Shown here one piece after another: positions 27,714 through 38,128 of a DNA stretch of 64,000 nucleotides. Numbering within the stretch: position 1 is the first letter of the stretch; every line of letters starts with the position of its first letter. Position numbers and translations under genes: made by a program. Source of the DNA: Pseudomonas nunensis (lineage in GTDB: Bacteria; Pseudomonadota; Gammaproteobacteria; Pseudomonadales; Pseudomonadaceae); NCBI RefSeq assembly GCF_024296925.1, contig NZ_CP101125.1, positions 6,935,001 to 6,999,000 on the forward strand. Direction: 5' to 3'. The notes beneath the pieces were generated by a model. It was not told the origin of the DNA. It saw only the letters and a list, made by a program, of their open reading frames with translations, and did no database searches.

Positions 27714-28400
27714 ATGGGTCAGAAAGTACATCCCATTGGCATTCGCCTGGGAATCGTCAAGGAGCACACCTCCGTCTGGTACGCAGACGGTCGGACTTAT
27801 GCGGACTATTTGTTCGCTGATCTGAAGGTGCGCGAGTATCTCCAAGACAAACTAAAAAGCGCGTCCGTAAGCCGTATCGATATCCATCGTCCGGCTCAAA
27901 CTGCACGTATCACCATCCACACCGCTCGTCCAGGTATCGTTATCGGGAAGAAAGGTGAAGATGTTGAGAAACTGCGTCAGGACCTGACCAAGCAAATGGG
28001 TGTGCCTGTGCACATCAATATCGAAGAGATCCGCAAGCCGGAGCTTGACGGTATGCTGGTTGCGCAGAGCGTAGCTCAGCAGCTGGAGCGTCGCGTAATG
28101 TTCCGTCGCGCTATGAAGCGCGCTGTTCAGAACGCCATGCGCATTGGTGCCAAAGGCATCAAAATCCAAGTGAGCGGTCGTCTCGGCGGTGCTGAAATCG
28201 CACGTACTGAATGGTATCGCGAAGGTCGTGTGCCACTGCACACCCTGCGTGCCGACATCGACTATGCCAACTACGAAGCTCACACCACTTACGGTGTGAT
28301 CGGTGTAAAGGTTTGGATCTTCAAAGGCGAAGTAATTGGTGGTCGCCAAGAAGAACTGAAACCACAAGCACCAGCGCCTCGTAAAAAAGCTGCTAAGTAA
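27714..28400 (+). CDS. rpsC: 30S ribosomal protein S3
   Basis: 228-aa mRNA-entry-channel protein with an N-terminal KH domain ([15 protein letters not shown], about residues 78-92). The start is [18 protein letters not shown] at 27714, 13 nt after rplV; the frame is open back into rplV but that part is not conserved. The basic, Pro/Ala/Lys-rich tail is typical. Confidence 0.97.
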
Positions 28401-28412
28401 GGGGTACGCCAA

Positions 28413-28826
28413 ATGTTGCAACCAAAGCGTACGAAGTTCCGCAAGCAGATGACAGGCCACAACCGTGGTCTGGCTCAGCGCGGTAGCAAAGTCAGCTTCG
28501 GCGAGTTCGCGCTGAAGTCTGTAGCTCGTGGTCGTCTCACCGCTCGTCAGATCGAGTCAGCGCGTCGTGCTCTGACCCGTCACGTTAAACGTGGCGGCAA
28601 GATCTGGATCCGTGTATTCCCGGACAAGCCTATTTCCAAAAAGCCACTCGAAGTTCGGATGGGTAAAGGTAAGGGTAGTGTGGAGTACTGGGTTGCCCAG
28701 ATTCAGCCAGGTAAAGTCCTGTATGAAATCGAGGGTGTAACTGAAGAGCTGGCGCGTGAGGCTTTTGCCCTGGCTGCTGCAAAGCTGCCGCTCGCCACCG
28801 CCTTTGTTAAACGGACGGTGATGTGA
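28413..28826 (+). CDS. rplP: 50S ribosomal protein L16
   Basis: 137-aa protein near the A site that helps position aminoacyl-tRNA. It starts [41 protein letters not shown] is the family signature. The stop (TGA) overlaps the rpmC start as TGATG, a translational-coupling junction. Confidence 0.97.
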   Translation: MLQPKRTKFRKQMTGHNRGLAQRGSKVSFGEFALKSVARGRLTARQIESARRALTRHVKRGGKIWIRVFPDKPISKKPLEVRMGKGKGSVEYWVAQIQPGKVLYEIEGVTEELAREAFALAAAKLPLATAFVKRTVM

Positions 28827-29017
28827 TGAAAGCGAATGAACTTCGTGAAAAAGACGCGCCGCAGCTTAACGAGCAACTGCTCGGCCTGCTGCGCGACCAG
28901 TTCAATCTGCGCATGCAGAAAGCAACTGGCCAGTTGGGGCAGTCTCACCTGCTCCGGCAAGTTAAGCGTGACATCGCTCGCGTGAAGACTGTGCTCAAAC
29001 AGCAGGCAGGTAAGTAA
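28826..29017 (+). CDS. rpmC: 50S ribosomal protein L29
   Basis: 63-aa two-helix protein at the exit tunnel. The ATG at 28826, overlapping the rplP stop, gives the conserved [18 protein letters not shown]; an upstream GTG would add one Met codon and is less likely. The C-terminal half holds [20 protein letters not shown]. Confidence 0.96.
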   Translation: MKANELREKDAPQLNEQLLGLLRDQFNLRMQKATGQLGQSHLLRQVKRDIARVKTVLKQQAGK

Positions 29018-29019
29018 TC

Positions 29020-29286
29020 ATGGCTGAAGCCGAAAAAACCGTCCGTACGCTGACTGGCCGTGTTGTCAGCGACAAAATGGACAAGACCATCACCGTTCTG
29101 ATCGAGCGTCGCGTAAAGCACCCGATCTACGGTAAATACGTTAAGCGTTCGACTAAGCTGCACGCGCACGACGAAACCAATCAGTGCCACATCGGCGACA
29201 AAGTCACTATTCGTGAAACTCGTCCTTTGGCCAAGACTAAGTCTTGGGCGCTGGTTGATGTTCTCGAACGCGCTGTGGAAGTCTAA
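29020..29286 (+). CDS. rpsQ: 30S ribosomal protein S17
   Basis: 88-aa OB-fold primary 16S-binding protein. It starts [20 protein letters not shown], only 2 nt after rpmC. The signature [18 protein letters not shown] is present. Last gene of the S10 cluster proper, continuing into spc without a visible terminator. Confidence 0.97.
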   Translation: MAEAEKTVRTLTGRVVSDKMDKTITVLIERRVKHPIYGKYVKRSTKLHAHDETNQCHIGDKVTIRETRPLAKTKSWALVDVLERAVEV

Positions 29287-29309
29287 GGACTAGGGGTCGG
29301 AGAAATTAT

Positions 29310-29678
29310 ATGATTCAGACTCAATCCATGCTCGATGTGGCCGATAACTCTGGCGCTCGCCGTGTTATGTGCATCAAGGTGCTGGGTGGCTCCCATCGTC
29401 GTTACGCTGGTATCGGTGACATCATCAAAGTTACCGTGAAGGAAGCAATTCCTCGCGGTAAAGTGAAAAAAGGCCAAGTGATGACTGCTGTTGTAGTCCG
29501 CACTCGTCACGGCGTACGTCGTGCTGATGGCTCCATTATCCGCTTTGATGGCAACGCTGCTGTTCTTCTGAACAACAAGCAAGAGCCGATCGGCACCCGT
29601 ATCTTTGGGCCAGTGACCCGTGAACTTCGTACTGAGAAGTTCATGAAGATCGTCTCGCTCGCCCCAGAAGTGCTGTAA
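29310..29678 (+). CDS. rplN: 50S ribosomal protein L14
   Basis: 122-aa inter-subunit bridge protein. [20 protein letters not shown] starts it; the signature [20 protein letters not shown] is intact. First gene of the spc cluster; no separate promoter is evident in the 23-nt gap after rpsQ. Confidence 0.97.
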   Translation: MIQTQSMLDVADNSGARRVMCIKVLGGSHRRYAGIGDIIKVTVKEAIPRGKVKKGQVMTAVVVRTRHGVRRADGSIIRFDGNAAVLLNNKQEPIGTRIFGPVTRELRTEKFMKIVSLAPEVL

Positions 29679-29689
29679 GGAGATCCGAC

Positions 29690-30004
29690 ATGCAAAAGAT
29701 TCGTCGTGACGACGAGATCATCGTGATCGCCGGCAAAGACAAAGGTAAGCGCGGTAAGGTGCTTAAGGTTCTCGCTAATAACCGTCTGGTTATCGGCGGT
29801 CTGAACCTGGTTAAGCGTCATACCAAGCCTAACCCGATGTCGGGCGTACAAGGCGGTATCGTCGAAAAAGAAGCTCCACTGGACGCTTCTAACGTCGCCA
29901 TTTTCAACGGCGAAACCAACAAGGCTGACCGCGTTGGTTTCAAAGTAGAAGACGGCAAGAAAATTCGTGTCTTCAAGTCGACCCAAAAAGCGGTTGATGC
30001 TTGA
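29690..30004 (+). CDS. rplX: 50S ribosomal protein L24
   Basis: 104-aa KOW-domain assembly-initiator protein. The KOW motif is [21 protein letters not shown] (about residues 7-27). It starts 11 nt after rplN with an AGGAGAT Shine-Dalgarno overlapping the rplN stop. Confidence 0.97.
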   Translation: MQKIRRDDEIIVIAGKDKGKRGKVLKVLANNRLVIGGLNLVKRHTKPNPMSGVQGGIVEKEAPLDASNVAIFNGETNKADRVGFKVEDGKKIRVFKSTQKAVDA

Positions 30005-30024
30005 ACACTGCTAGGTAGAAGACC

Positions 30025-30564
30025 ATGGCACGACTAAAAGAGATTTACTGGAAGGAAATCGCACCGAAGCTTAAGGAAGAACTTAAGCTTTCGAACGTGA
30101 TGGAAGTTCCACGCGTTACAAAGATCACCCTGAACATGGGTCTGGGCGAAGCGGTCGGTGACAAAAAAGTCATCGAGCACGCTGTTGCCGACCTGGAAAA
30201 GATCACCGGTCAGAAAGTCGTTGTGACTTACGCTCGGAAATCCATCGCTGGCTTTAAAGTCCGTGAAGGTTGGCCGATCGGCGTCAAAGTGACTCTGCGC
30301 CGTGAGCGTATGTATGAATTCCTGGATCGTCTGCTGTCGATCTCCCTGCCTCGGGTTCGCGACTTCCGCGGCCTGAATGCCAAGTCCTTCGATGGTCGTG
30401 GTAACTACAGCATGGGCGTTAAAGAGCAGATCATCTTCCCGGAAATCGACTACGACAAGATCGATGCTCTCCGCGGTCTGGACATTACCCTGACCACCAC
30501 TGCCAAGAACGATGATGAAGGTCGCGCGCTGCTGCGTGCTTTCAAATTCCCGTTCCGCAACTGA
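30025..30564 (+). CDS. rplE: 50S ribosomal protein L5
   Basis: 179-aa 5S rRNA-binding protein of the central protuberance. It starts [40 protein letters not shown] is a conserved segment. In E. coli the S8 repressor site overlaps the start of this gene; I did not confirm that structure here. Confidence 0.97.
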   Translation: MARLKEIYWKEIAPKLKEELKLSNVMEVPRVTKITLNMGLGEAVGDKKVIEHAVADLEKITGQKVVVTYARKSIAGFKVREGWPIGVKVTLRRERMYEFLDRLLSISLPRVRDFRGLNAKSFDGRGNYSMGVKEQIIFPEIDYDKIDALRGLDITLTTTAKNDDEGRALLRAFKFPFRN

Positions 30565-30577
30565 TTGGAGTAGGAAA

Positions 30578-30883
30578 ATGGCCAAGATGAGCATGAAAAA
30601 CCGCGAGCTGAAGCGTCAGCTCACGGTTGCCAAGTACGCCAAAAAGCGTGCAGCACTGAAAGCAATCATCGTTGATCTGAACGCAAGTCCAGAAGCGCGT
30701 TGGGAAGCTACAGTAGCTCTGCAGAAGCAGCCACGTGACGCAAGCGCTTCGCGCATGCGTAACCGCTGCCGCCTGACCGGTCGTCCACACGGCGTTTACC
30801 GCAAGTTCGGCCTCGGCCGTAACAAACTGCGTGAAGCTGCAATGCGTGGTGACGTACCTGGTCTGGTTAAAGCCAGCTGGTAA
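30578..30883 (+). CDS. rpsN: 30S ribosomal protein S14 (zinc-free form)
   Basis: 101-aa long form of S14 lacking the paired CXXC zinc ligands; only one Cys is present in [20 protein letters not shown]. The start is [13 protein letters not shown] at 30578 after GGAGTAGGAAA; an in-frame upstream start inside rplE is rejected. It is followed by a 209-bp gap, the longest in the spc cluster. Confidence 0.96.
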   Translation: MAKMSMKNRELKRQLTVAKYAKKRAALKAIIVDLNASPEARWEATVALQKQPRDASASRMRNRCRLTGRPHGVYRKFGLGRNKLREAAMRGDVPGLVKASW

Positions 30884-30944
30884 GCACTATCAAAGTCTCG
30901 GCGTCCAGTTTCGCAAGATACTGACCGCCGGTGACCTTGAACTT

Positions 30945-30972
30945 GAATCAAGCCCCTATTGGGGCTTGATTC
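30945..30972 (+). terminator. Perfect 12-bp hairpin between rpsN and rpsH
   Basis: GAATCAAGCCCC-TATT-GGGGCTTGATTC, an uninterrupted 12-bp stem with a 4-nt loop and only a weak T tail (ATTTG). It may be a terminator or attenuator at the end of the rplN-rpsN segment. Its 3' arm overlaps the -35 of a candidate rpsH promoter. Confidence 0.65.
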
Positions 30973-30994
30973 ATTTGTGGGGTGTGTCTAGAAT
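30966..30994 (+). promoter_or_regulatory. Candidate internal promoter for rpsH and downstream spc genes
   Basis: TTGATT (30966-30971), 17-bp spacer, TAGAAT (30989-30994), discriminator ACCCGGCTCGCC. It would drive rpsH-rplF-rplR-rpsE-rpmD-rplO-secY-rpmJ, giving a leader of about 90 nt. The same hairpin-then-TTGATT layout occurs before rpsM. Confidence 0.6.
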
Positions 30995-31092
30995 ACCCGG
31001 CTCGCCTGAGCCCGTGCTTTTTTCGCATGGATGAGCTCGGCGACAAGTAGTAGCCGCAAGGCTAATTTTTTTGTATTAGGAGCGTCTAGCCC

Positions 31093-31485
31093 ATGAGTAT
31101 GCAGGACCCGTTAGCGGACATGCTAACTCGAATCCGTAATGCCCAGATGGCTGAAAAGTCCGTCGTAAGCATGCCATCTTCTACTTTGAAGGTAGCTGTT
31201 GCCAAAGTCCTGAAGGACGAAGGTTACATTGCGGGTTATCAGATCAGCAGCGAAATCAAACCACTGCTGTCCATCGAGCTGAAGTACTTCGAAGGCCGTC
31301 CGGTCATCGAGGAAGTGAAGCGCGTTAGCCGTCCAGGCCTGCGTCAGTACAAGTCCGTCGATGATCTGCCAAAAGTTCGTGGCGGTCTCGGTGTGTCTAT
31401 CGTCTCCACCAACAAAGGTGTGATGACGGATCGTGCTGCGCGCGCTGCCGGTGTCGGCGGCGAAGTTCTTTGCACTGTGTTCTAA
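31093..31485 (+). CDS. rpsH: 30S ribosomal protein S8
   Basis: 130-aa 16S central-domain binder and, in E. coli, the translational repressor of spc. It starts [20 protein letters not shown] after TAGGAGCG. The signature [21 protein letters not shown] is at the C-terminus. Confidence 0.97.
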   Translation: MSMQDPLADMLTRIRNAQMAEKSVVSMPSSTLKVAVAKVLKDEGYIAGYQISSEIKPLLSIELKYFEGRPVIEEVKRVSRPGLRQYKSVDDLPKVRGGLGVSIVSTNKGVMTDRAARAAGVGGEVLCTVF

Positions 31486-31497
31486 GGGGGGATAAGC

Positions 31498-32031
31498 ATG
31501 TCACGCGTCGCTAAGAACCCCGTTAAGCTGCCAGCCGGTGTCGAAGTAAAATTCGCAGGCCAACAGCTTTCGGTGAAGGGTGCCAAGGGCACTCTCGAAC
31601 TGAACATCCATTCGTCCGTTGAGATCGTTGAAGAAGCTGGTGAGCTGCGTTTCGCTGCTCGCAATGGCGATCAACAAACTCGCGCAATGGCTGGTACCAC
31701 TCGTGCGTTGGTAAACAACATGGTCCAAGGCGTAAGCCAAGGCTTCGAGCGCAAGCTCCAGCTGGTCGGTGTTGGTTACAAAGCGCAAGCAAAAGGCACA
31801 GTGCTGAACCTGGCTCTTGGCTTCTCGCACCCAGTGGATTATGAACTGCCGGAAGGCATCACCGCTGAGACTCCTAGCCAAACCGACATCCTGATCCGGG
31901 GTATCGATAAGCAGCTGGTAGGTCAAGTGGCCGCCGAGATCCGCGACTTCCGTCCACCAGAGCCGTACAAAGGCAAAGGTGTGCGCTACGCGGACGAAGT
32001 CGTCCGTCGTAAAGAAGCCAAGAAGAAGTAG
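31498..32031 (+). CDS. rplF: 50S ribosomal protein L6
   Basis: 177 aa, two related alpha/beta domains near the factor-binding site. It starts [19 protein letters not shown]; the C-terminal signature [20 protein letters not shown] is present. It follows rpsH by 12 nt. Confidence 0.97.
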   Translation: MSRVAKNPVKLPAGVEVKFAGQQLSVKGAKGTLELNIHSSVEIVEEAGELRFAARNGDQQTRAMAGTTRALVNNMVQGVSQGFERKLQLVGVGYKAQAKGTVLNLALGFSHPVDYELPEGITAETPSQTDILIRGIDKQLVGQVAAEIRDFRPPEPYKGKGVRYADEVVRRKEAKKK

Positions 32032-32041
32032 GGCATAGCAA

Positions 32042-32392
32042 ATGACCGACAAAAAAGTTACTCGACTGCGTCGCGCTCGCAAAGCACGCCTGAAAATGCA
32101 CGAACTCGAAGTCGTGCGTCTCTGCGTGTTCCGCTCGTCGCAGCACATCTACGCCCAGGTCATTTCGGCCGACGGCAACAAAGTCCTGGCATCTGCCTCG
32201 ACTTTGGATAAAGAACTGCGTGATGGCGCCACTGGCAACATCGACGCGGCCACTAAGGTTGGCCAGCTGGTCGCTACGCGTGCTAAAGCCGCTGGCGTCT
32301 CGCAGGTGGCTTTCGACCGCTCTGGCTTCAAGTACCACGGCCGCGTCAAGGCGCTGGCTGATGCTGCTCGTGAAGCTGGGCTGGAGTTCTAA
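32042..32392 (+). CDS. rplR: 50S ribosomal protein L18
   Basis: 116-aa 5S rRNA-binding protein of the central protuberance. It starts [21 protein letters not shown] with a very basic N-terminus; [22 protein letters not shown] is the conserved C-terminus. The gap to rpsE is 3 nt. Confidence 0.97.
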   Translation: MTDKKVTRLRRARKARLKMHELEVVRLCVFRSSQHIYAQVISADGNKVLASASTLDKELRDGATGNIDAATKVGQLVATRAKAAGVSQVAFDRSGFKYHGRVKALADAAREAGLEF

Positions 32393-32395
32393 GTT

Positions 32396-32896
32396 ATGTC
32401 AAATAACGACCAAAAGCGCGACGAAGGCTACATTGAGAAGCTGGTTCAAGTTAACCGCGTAGCCAAAACCGTTAAAGGCGGCCGTATCTTCACTTTCACC
32501 GCGTTGACCGTGGTTGGTGATGGTAAAGGGCGCGTTGGCTTCGGCCGTGGCAAGTCACGTGAAGTGCCTGCCGCGATCCAGAAGGCAATGGAAGCTGCTC
32601 GCCGCAACATGATCCAAGTTGATCTGAACGGCACTACCCTGCAGTACGCAATGAAGTCCGGTCACGGCGCTTCGAAGGTGTACATGCAGCCTGCCTCTGA
32701 AGGTACCGGTATCATCGCTGGCGGCGCTATGCGTGCTGTCCTCGAAGTTGCTGGCGTTCAGAACGTTCTGGCCAAGTGCTACGGCTCGACTAACCCGGTA
32801 AACGTGGTTCACGCCACTTTCAAAGGTTTGAAAGCTATGCAATCTCCTGAATCCATTGCCGCCAAGCGTGGCAAAAGCGTCAAGGAGATCTTCTGA
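32396..32896 (+). CDS. rpsE: 30S ribosomal protein S5
   Basis: 166-aa decoding-fidelity protein. It has an S5 double-stranded RNA-binding domain (about residues 10-75, [19 protein letters not shown]) and a C-terminal domain with [22 protein letters not shown]. The loop where spectinomycin-resistance changes arise ([10 protein letters not shown]) looks wild type. Confidence 0.97.
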   Translation: MSNNDQKRDEGYIEKLVQVNRVAKTVKGGRIFTFTALTVVGDGKGRVGFGRGKSREVPAAIQKAMEAARRNMIQVDLNGTTLQYAMKSGHGASKVYMQPASEGTGIIAGGAMRAVLEVAGVQNVLAKCYGSTNPVNVVHATFKGLKAMQSPESIAAKRGKSVKEIF

Positions 32897-32898
32897 TC

Positions 32899-33075
32899 AT
32901 GGCTACCGTTAAAGTTACGCTGATCAAAAGCATGACCGGCCGCATCCCTAACCACAAACTGTGCGTTAAGGGTCTGGGTCTGCGTCGCATCGGTCACACT
33001 GTAGAAGTACTTGATACTCCCGAGAATCGCGGGATGATCAACAAGGCTTACTACATGCTGCGTGTCGAGGGTTAA
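32899..33075 (+). CDS. rpmD: 50S ribosomal protein L30
   Basis: 58-aa protein encoded 2 nt after rpsE. Translation reads [20 protein letters not shown], continuing through [20 protein letters not shown] to a YMLRVEG end. It is easily missed because of its length, but position, start and family fit are unambiguous. It has the usual rpsE-rpmD-rplO order. Confidence 0.97.
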   Translation: MATVKVTLIKSMTGRIPNHKLCVKGLGLRRIGHTVEVLDTPENRGMINKAYYMLRVEG

Positions 33076-33078
33076 TCG

Positions 33079-33516
33079 ATGAAACTCAATGATCTGAGTC
33101 CAGCGCCGGGTTCCCGTCGCGAAAAGCATCGTCCGGGCCGTGGTATCGGTAGTGGTTTGGGCAAGACCGGTGGCCGTGGCCACAAAGGTCAGTCCTCTCG
33201 CTCCGGTGGCACCATTGCTCCAGGCTTTGAAGGCGGTCAACAGCCGCTGCATCGTCGCCTGCCGAAATTCGGTTTCGTTTCCCTGAAAGCCATGGACCGC
33301 GCAGAAGTGCGTCTGTCCGAGCTGGCCAAAGTGGAAGGCGACATCGTCACCGTGCAGTCCCTGAAAGATGCCAACGTGATTAACGTCAACGTACAGCGTG
33401 TGAAAATCATGCTGTCCGGCGAAGTTACTCGCGCTGTTACCATCGGAAAGGGAATCGGCGCCACCAAAGGTGCGCGTGCGGCTATCGAAGCAGCTGGCGG
33501 CAAGTTCGAGGAATAA
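33079..33516 (+). CDS. rplO: 50S ribosomal protein L15
   Basis: 145-aa late assembly protein. The Gly/Arg-rich N-terminus ([20 protein letters not shown] then [19 protein letters not shown]) is characteristic. The secY ATG follows the stop codon with no gap, so translation is probably coupled. Confidence 0.97.
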   Translation: MKLNDLSPAPGSRREKHRPGRGIGSGLGKTGGRGHKGQSSRSGGTIAPGFEGGQQPLHRRLPKFGFVSLKAMDRAEVRLSELAKVEGDIVTVQSLKDANVINVNVQRVKIMLSGEVTRAVTIGKGIGATKGARAAIEAAGGKFEE

Positions 33517-34845
33517 ATGGCTAAGCAAGGTGCTCTCTCTGCGCTCGGCAAAGGCGGTATGTCTGAACTCTGGGCTCGTCTGCGTTTTCTGTTCCTGGCG
33601 ATTATCGTCTACCGAATAGGCGCACACATCCCGGTTCCAGGTATTAACCCGGACCGACTCGCGGACCTGTTTCGACAGAATGAGGGGACCATTCTTAGCT
33701 TGTTCAACATGTTTTCCGGCGGCGCGCTGGAACGGATGAGCATCTTTGCACTGGGGATCATGCCGTACATTTCGGCATCGATCATCATGCAGCTGATGAC
33801 CGCCGTTAGCCCGCAGCTGGAACAGTTGAAGAAGGAAGGTGAAGCTGGCCGTCGCAAGATCAGCCAGTACACCCGCTACGGCACTGTCGTCCTCGCTCTC
33901 GTTCAGGCAATTGGCATGTCCATTGGTCTGGCAGGGCAGGGCGTTGCGTTCACTGGTGACTTTGGCTTCCATTTCGTCGCGGTATCCACTTTTGTGGCTG
34001 GTGCGATGTTCATGATGTGGCTGGGTGAGCAGATTACTGAGCGTGGTGTTGGCAACGGTATCTCGATGTTGATTTTTTCGGGTATCGTCGCCGGTCTTCC
34101 GAGAGCGATCGGGCAGTCTTTCGAGTCTGCACGTCAGGGTGATATCAACATCTTCGCCCTGGTAGCCATCGGTTTGCTGGCAGTAGCGATTATCGGTTTC
34201 GTGGTGTTCATTGAGCGTGGTCAGCGTCGTATTGCTGTTCACTACGCCAAGCGTCAGCAGGGCCGCAAGGTCTTTGCTGCGCAGACTAGCCACTTGCCGC
34301 TGAAGGTGAACATGGCCGGCGTTATTCCGGCCATTTTCGCGAGCAGCATTTTGCTGTTCCCGGCTTCGTTGGGTGCCTGGTTTGGTCAGTCTGAAGGTAT
34401 GGGCTGGTTGCAGGACATCTCGCAGTCGATCGCTCCTGGTCAGCCGTTGAATATTCTGCTGTTTAGTGCAGGGATTATTTTCTTCTGCTTCTTCTATACG
34501 GCGTTGATGTTCAATCCGAAAGACGTAGCGGAAAACCTGAAGAAGTCCGGTGCCTTTATTCCGGGCATCCGTCCAGGCGAGCAGTCTGCGCGCTACATTG
34601 ATGGCGTTCTGACTCGTTTGACCATGTTCGGTGCTCTTTACATGACGGCCGTGTGTCTGCTTCCCCAGTTCCTGGTGGTTGCGGCAAACGTACCGTTCTA
34701 CCTTGGCGGGACCTCGTTGCTGATCGTCGTCGTGGTTGTGATGGACTTCATGTCCCAAGTACAATCGCACCTCGTTTCGCACCAGTACGAATCCCTGATG
34801 AAGAAAGCCAACCTGAAGGGTTACGGCAGCGGCATGTTGCGCTGA
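33517..34845 (+). CDS. secY: Preprotein translocase subunit SecY
   Basis: 442-aa channel subunit with ten predicted TM helices. Visible: the plug region near [34 protein letters not shown] (TM2), and the cytoplasmic loops with [15 protein letters not shown] that contact SecA and the ribosome. It works with SecE (7747) in the inner membrane. Adjacent to rplO and followed by rpmJ. Confidence 0.97.
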   Translation: MAKQGALSALGKGGMSELWARLRFLFLAIIVYRIGAHIPVPGINPDRLADLFRQNEGTILSLFNMFSGGALERMSIFALGIMPYISASIIMQLMTAVSPQLEQLKKEGEAGRRKISQYTRYGTVVLALVQAIGMSIGLAGQGVAFTGDFGFHFVAVSTFVAGAMFMMWLGEQITERGVGNGISMLIFSGIVAGLPRAIGQSFESARQGDINIFALVAIGLLAVAIIGFVVFIERGQRRIAVHYAKRQQGRKVFAAQTSHLPLKVNMAGVIPAIFASSILLFPASLGAWFGQSEGMGWLQDISQSIAPGQPLNILLFSAGIIFFCFFYTALMFNPKDVAENLKKSGAFIPGIRPGEQSARYIDGVLTRLTMFGALYMTAVCLLPQFLVVAANVPFYLGGTSLLIVVVVVMDFMSQVQSHLVSHQYESLMKKANLKGYGSGMLR

Positions 34846-34872
34846 GTACCCATAAGGTTCGAGGAGTTGGTG

Positions 34873-34989
34873 ATGAAAGTTCGTGCATCGGTGAAAAAGC
34901 TGTGCCGTAACTGCAAGATTATTCGCCGCGAAGGTGTTGTTCGAGTAATTTGCAGCGCGGAACCGCGTCACAAACAGCGCCAAGGCTGA
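34873..34989 (+). CDS. rpmJ: 50S ribosomal protein L36
   Basis: 38-aa zinc-ribbon protein reading [20 protein letters not shown] and ending EPRHKQRQG. Zinc ligands Cys11, Cys14, Cys27 and His32 are all present, so this is the zinc-containing C+ form. An AGGAGT Shine-Dalgarno precedes it. It is very short but conserved at this position after secY. Confidence 0.95.
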
Positions 34990-35007
34990 GTGTGATTGTG
35001 CTTCAAG

Positions 35008-35031
35008 CCCGGCAGCTAGTGCGCTGCCGGG
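35008..35031 (+). terminator. Hairpin after rpmJ
   Basis: CCCGGCAGC-TAGTGC-GCTGCCGGG, a 9-bp GC-rich stem followed by TTGATTATTTGTT. It may partly terminate the spc transcript. The -35 of the candidate rpsM promoter starts one base after it. Confidence 0.65.
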
Positions 35032-35060
35032 TTGATTATTTGTTATTACAGCGATATTAT
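35032..35060 (+). promoter_or_regulatory. Candidate promoter of the alpha cluster
   Basis: TTGATT (35032-35037), 17-bp spacer, TATTAT (35055-35060), discriminator CTCGCGCCC. It would transcribe rpsM-rpsK-rpsD-rpoA-rplQ, with a leader of about 53 nt in which S4 autoregulation would be expected. Confidence 0.6.
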
Positions 35061-35119
35061 CTCGCGCCCTATTTCTTGGCTTCCGGGGCGTAGGTAGCTG
35101 TCAATTGGAGTCCCACTGA

Positions 35120-35476
35120 ATGGCCCGTATTGCAGGCGTTAACATTCCAGATAACAAGCATACTGTTATCTCGCTGACCTACATCTATGGTGTTGGTCGC
35201 ACTACTGCACAGAAGATTTGTGCAGTGACTGGGGTAAACCCAGCCGCAAAGATCAAAGATCTGAGCGACGAGCAGATTGAACAGCTGCGTGGCGAAGTGG
35301 CGAAGTTCACCACTGAAGGTGACCTGCGTCGCGAAATCAACATGAAAATCAAGCGTTTGATGGACCTCGGTTGCTATCGCGGTCTGCGTCATCGTCGTGG
35401 TCTTCCAGTGCGCGGTCAGCGTACCAAGACTAACGCGCGTACCCGTAAAGGTCCGCGTAAGCCGATCCGCAAGTAA
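35120..35476 (+). CDS. rpsM: 30S ribosomal protein S13
   Basis: 118-aa head protein that contacts L5 in bridge B1b and the P-site tRNA with its basic tail ([10 protein letters not shown]). It starts [20 protein letters not shown] after TTGGAGT. First gene of the alpha cluster. Confidence 0.97.
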   Translation: MARIAGVNIPDNKHTVISLTYIYGVGRTTAQKICAVTGVNPAAKIKDLSDEQIEQLRGEVAKFTTEGDLRREINMKIKRLMDLGCYRGLRHRRGLPVRGQRTKTNARTRKGPRKPIRK

Positions 35477-35506
35477 TCGCCCCAGCGAATCGACAGGAAA
35501 TTAATC

Positions 35507-35896
35507 ATGGCTAAACCTGCTGCTCGTCCTCGTAAAAAAGTTAAAAAGACAGTGGTTGATGGCATCGCCCACATCCACGCGTCGTTTAACAACACAATCG
35601 TGACCATCACCGACCGTCAAGGCAACGCTCTTTCCTGGGCTACCTCCGGTGGTTCGGGTTTCCGCGGTTCCCGCAAGTCCACGCCGTTTGCTGCTCAAGT
35701 AGCTGCTGAACGTGCTGGTCAAGCTGCGCTGGAATACGGTCTGAAAAACCTCGACGTTAACGTCAAAGGTCCAGGCCCAGGTCGTGAATCCGCAGTCCGC
35801 GCTTTGAACGGCTGTGGCTACAAGATCGCCAGCATCACCGACGTGACGCCAATCCCGCACAACGGGTGCCGTCCGCCGAAGAAGCGCCGCGTGTAA
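35507..35896 (+). CDS. rpsK: 30S ribosomal protein S11
   Basis: 129-aa platform protein next to the E-site mRNA. The basic N-terminus [40 protein letters not shown] and the C-terminal [15 protein letters not shown] are family signatures. Confidence 0.97.
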   Translation: MAKPAARPRKKVKKTVVDGIAHIHASFNNTIVTITDRQGNALSWATSGGSGFRGSRKSTPFAAQVAAERAGQAALEYGLKNLDVNVKGPGPGRESAVRALNGCGYKIASITDVTPIPHNGCRPPKKRRV

Positions 35897-35914
35897 TCCA
35901 GGAGATTGTAAAGA

Positions 35915-36535
35915 ATGGCTCGTTACATTGGTCCAAAATGCAAACTCGCTCGTCGTGAAGGCACCGATCTCTTTCTGAAGAGCGGCGTGCGCGCGATCGA
36001 ATCGAAGTGCAACATTGAAGCAGCACCTGGTATCCACGGCCAACGCCGCGGTCGCCAGTCCGATTACGGCACCCAACTGCGTGAAAAGCAGAAGGTCCGT
36101 CGTATCTACGGCGTTCTCGAGCGTCAATTCAGCGGCTACTACAAAGAAGCTGCTGGCAAGAAAGGTGCAACTGGCGAAAACCTGTTGCAACTGCTCGAAT
36201 GCCGTCTGGACAACGTTGTATACCGTATGGGTTTTGGCTCTACTCGTGCCGAATCCCGTCAGCTGGTATCGCACAAATCCGTAAGCGTTAACGGTCAGAC
36301 CGTAAACGTGCCGTCGTACCAGGTTCGTGCTGGTGACGTGGTCGCGATTCGCGAGAAAGCAAAGAACCAACTTCGCATTGTCCAAGCTCTCGATCTGTGT
36401 GCCCAACGTGGCCGCGTAGAATGGGTAGAAGTAGACACTGAGAAGAAGTCGGGCGTTTTCAAGAACGTTCCTGCTCGCAGTGATCTGTCCGCCGACATCA
36501 ACGAAAGCCTGATTGTCGAGCTCTACTCCAAGTAA
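35915..36535 (+). CDS. rpsD: 30S ribosomal protein S4
   Basis: 206-aa primary 16S 5'-domain binder with a C-terminal S4 RNA-binding domain (about residues 96-160, [20 protein letters not shown]). It starts [20 protein letters not shown]. No N-terminal zinc-Cys set is visible. In E. coli S4 represses the alpha operon. Confidence 0.97.
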   Translation: MARYIGPKCKLARREGTDLFLKSGVRAIESKCNIEAAPGIHGQRRGRQSDYGTQLREKQKVRRIYGVLERQFSGYYKEAAGKKGATGENLLQLLECRLDNVVYRMGFGSTRAESRQLVSHKSVSVNGQTVNVPSYQVRAGDVVAIREKAKNQLRIVQALDLCAQRGRVEWVEVDTEKKSGVFKNVPARSDLSADINESLIVELYSK

Positions 36536-36557
36536 GGGCTAGAAAATAGGTGCATCC

Positions 36558-37559
36558 ATGCAGATTTCGGTAAATGAGTTCCTGACACCCCGCCATATTG
36601 ATGTGCAGGTTGTCAGTCCAACCCGCGCCAAGATCACTCTCGAGCCTCTCGAGCGTGGTTTTGGCCACACCCTGGGCAACGCGCTGCGACGCATCCTGTT
36701 GTCCTCAATGCCCGGCTGTGCAGTAGTCGAGGCCGAGATTGACGGTGTGCTCCACGAGTACAGCGCCATCGAAGGTGTACAGGAAGACGTAATTGAAATC
36801 CTGTTGAACCTTAAAGGTCTGGCTATCAAGCTGCACGGCCGTGACGAAGTTACGCTGACCTTGTCGAAGAAGGGTTCGGGGGTGGTTACCGCTGCCGATA
36901 TTCAGCTGGATCATGATGTCGAGATCGTTAACCCCGATCACGTAATCGCTAACCTGGCGTCTAACGGCGCCCTGAACATGAAGCTCACCGTAGCTCGTGG
37001 TCGTGGTTATGAACCGGCAGACTCGCGTCAGAGCGATGAAGACGAAAGCCGCAGCATTGGTCGCTTGCAGCTTGACTCTTCGTTCAGCCCGGTTCGCCGT
37101 ATCGCATACGTGGTGGAAAACGCCCGTGTCGAGCAGCGTACTAACCTGGACAAGCTGGTTATTGATCTGGAAACCAACGGTACCCTGGATCCTGAAGAGG
37201 CTATCCGTCGCGCTGCAACCATCCTGCAACAGCAGTTGGCTGCGTTCGTCGACCTCAAAGGTGACAGTGAGCCAGTGGTTGTCGAGCAGGAAGACGAGAT
37301 CGATCCGATCCTGCTTCGCCCGGTTGACGATCTGGAACTGACTGTACGTTCGGCTAACTGCCTTAAGGCGGAAAACATCTACTACATCGGTGACCTGATT
37401 CAGCGTACCGAAGTAGAGCTGTTGAAGACTCCGAACCTTGGCAAGAAATCCTTGACTGAAATCAAGGACGTTCTGGCCTCCCGCGGTCTGTCCCTCGGCA
37501 TGCGCCTCGACAACTGGCCGCCTGCAAGTCTTAAGAAGGACGACAAGGCGACTGCCTGA
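36558..37559 (+). CDS. rpoA: DNA-directed RNA polymerase subunit alpha
   Basis: 333 aa. The N-terminal domain (about 1-235; [20 protein letters not shown] dimerisation helix) assembles beta and beta-prime. A linker is followed by the C-terminal domain (about 250-325; [20 protein letters not shown], then [16 protein letters not shown]), which binds UP elements and activators. Normal length; located between rpsD and rplQ as usual. Confidence 0.98.
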   Translation: MQISVNEFLTPRHIDVQVVSPTRAKITLEPLERGFGHTLGNALRRILLSSMPGCAVVEAEIDGVLHEYSAIEGVQEDVIEILLNLKGLAIKLHGRDEVTLTLSKKGSGVVTAADIQLDHDVEIVNPDHVIANLASNGALNMKLTVARGRGYEPADSRQSDEDESRSIGRLQLDSSFSPVRRIAYVVENARVEQRTNLDKLVIDLETNGTLDPEEAIRRAATILQQQLAAFVDLKGDSEPVVVEQEDEIDPILLRPVDDLELTVRSANCLKAENIYYIGDLIQRTEVELLKTPNLGKKSLTEIKDVLASRGLSLGMRLDNWPPASLKKDDKATA

Positions 37560-37601
37560 TCGTCGTAATCACCGAACGTTGTGTTTGGTAAGGAATGAAC
37601 C

Positions 37602-37988
37602 ATGCGTCATCGTAAAAGTGGTCGTCACCTGAGCCGCACTAGCTCGCACCGCAAGGCCATGTTTCAAAACATGGCAGTGTCGCTGTTCGAGCACGAGCTG
37701 ATCAAAACTACACTGCCGAAAGCTAAAGAACTGCGTCGCGTTGCTGAGCCGCTGATCACTTTGGCCAAGACAGACAGCCTGGCTAACCGCCGTCTGGCTT
37801 TCGACCGTACTCGTTCGAAAGCTATCGTTGGTAAGCTCTTCAACGACCTGGGCAAGCGTTACGCTACCCGTGAGGGTGGCTACCTGCGCATCCTCAAGTG
37901 CGGTTTCCGCACTGGCGACAACGCGCCTATGGCGTACGTCGAGTTGGTTGATCGTCCTGCCGGTGGTGAAGCTGTATCCGCTGAGTAA
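37602..37988 (+). CDS. rplQ: 50S ribosomal protein L17
   Basis: 128-aa protein near the exit tunnel. It starts [20 protein letters not shown]; the conserved basic N-terminal half and [20 protein letters not shown] are present. Last gene of the ribosomal super-cluster, followed by a terminator. Confidence 0.97.
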   Translation: MRHRKSGRHLSRTSSHRKAMFQNMAVSLFEHELIKTTLPKAKELRRVAEPLITLAKTDSLANRRLAFDRTRSKAIVGKLFNDLGKRYATREGGYLRILKCGFRTGDNAPMAYVELVDRPAGGEAVSAE

Positions 37989-38008
37989 GACGTCAGTCTG
38001 AAACGAAG

Positions 38009-38034
38009 AACCGGGCCTAGTGCCCGGTTTTTTG
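38009..38034 (+). terminator. Terminator of the alpha cluster
   Basis: AACCGGGC-CTAGT-GCCCGGTT followed by TTTT, 20 nt after rplQ: a canonical Rho-independent terminator ending the 32-kb translation/transcription region. Confidence 0.93.
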
Positions 38035-38128
38035 TGCCTGTAAGAAACGCGCTGTTTATACAAGCTTCACCGCGGTCTCTACCGTCATGATGCGAACGGG
38101 TTTCGTTGGTAGTATTTTTCTATTGATC

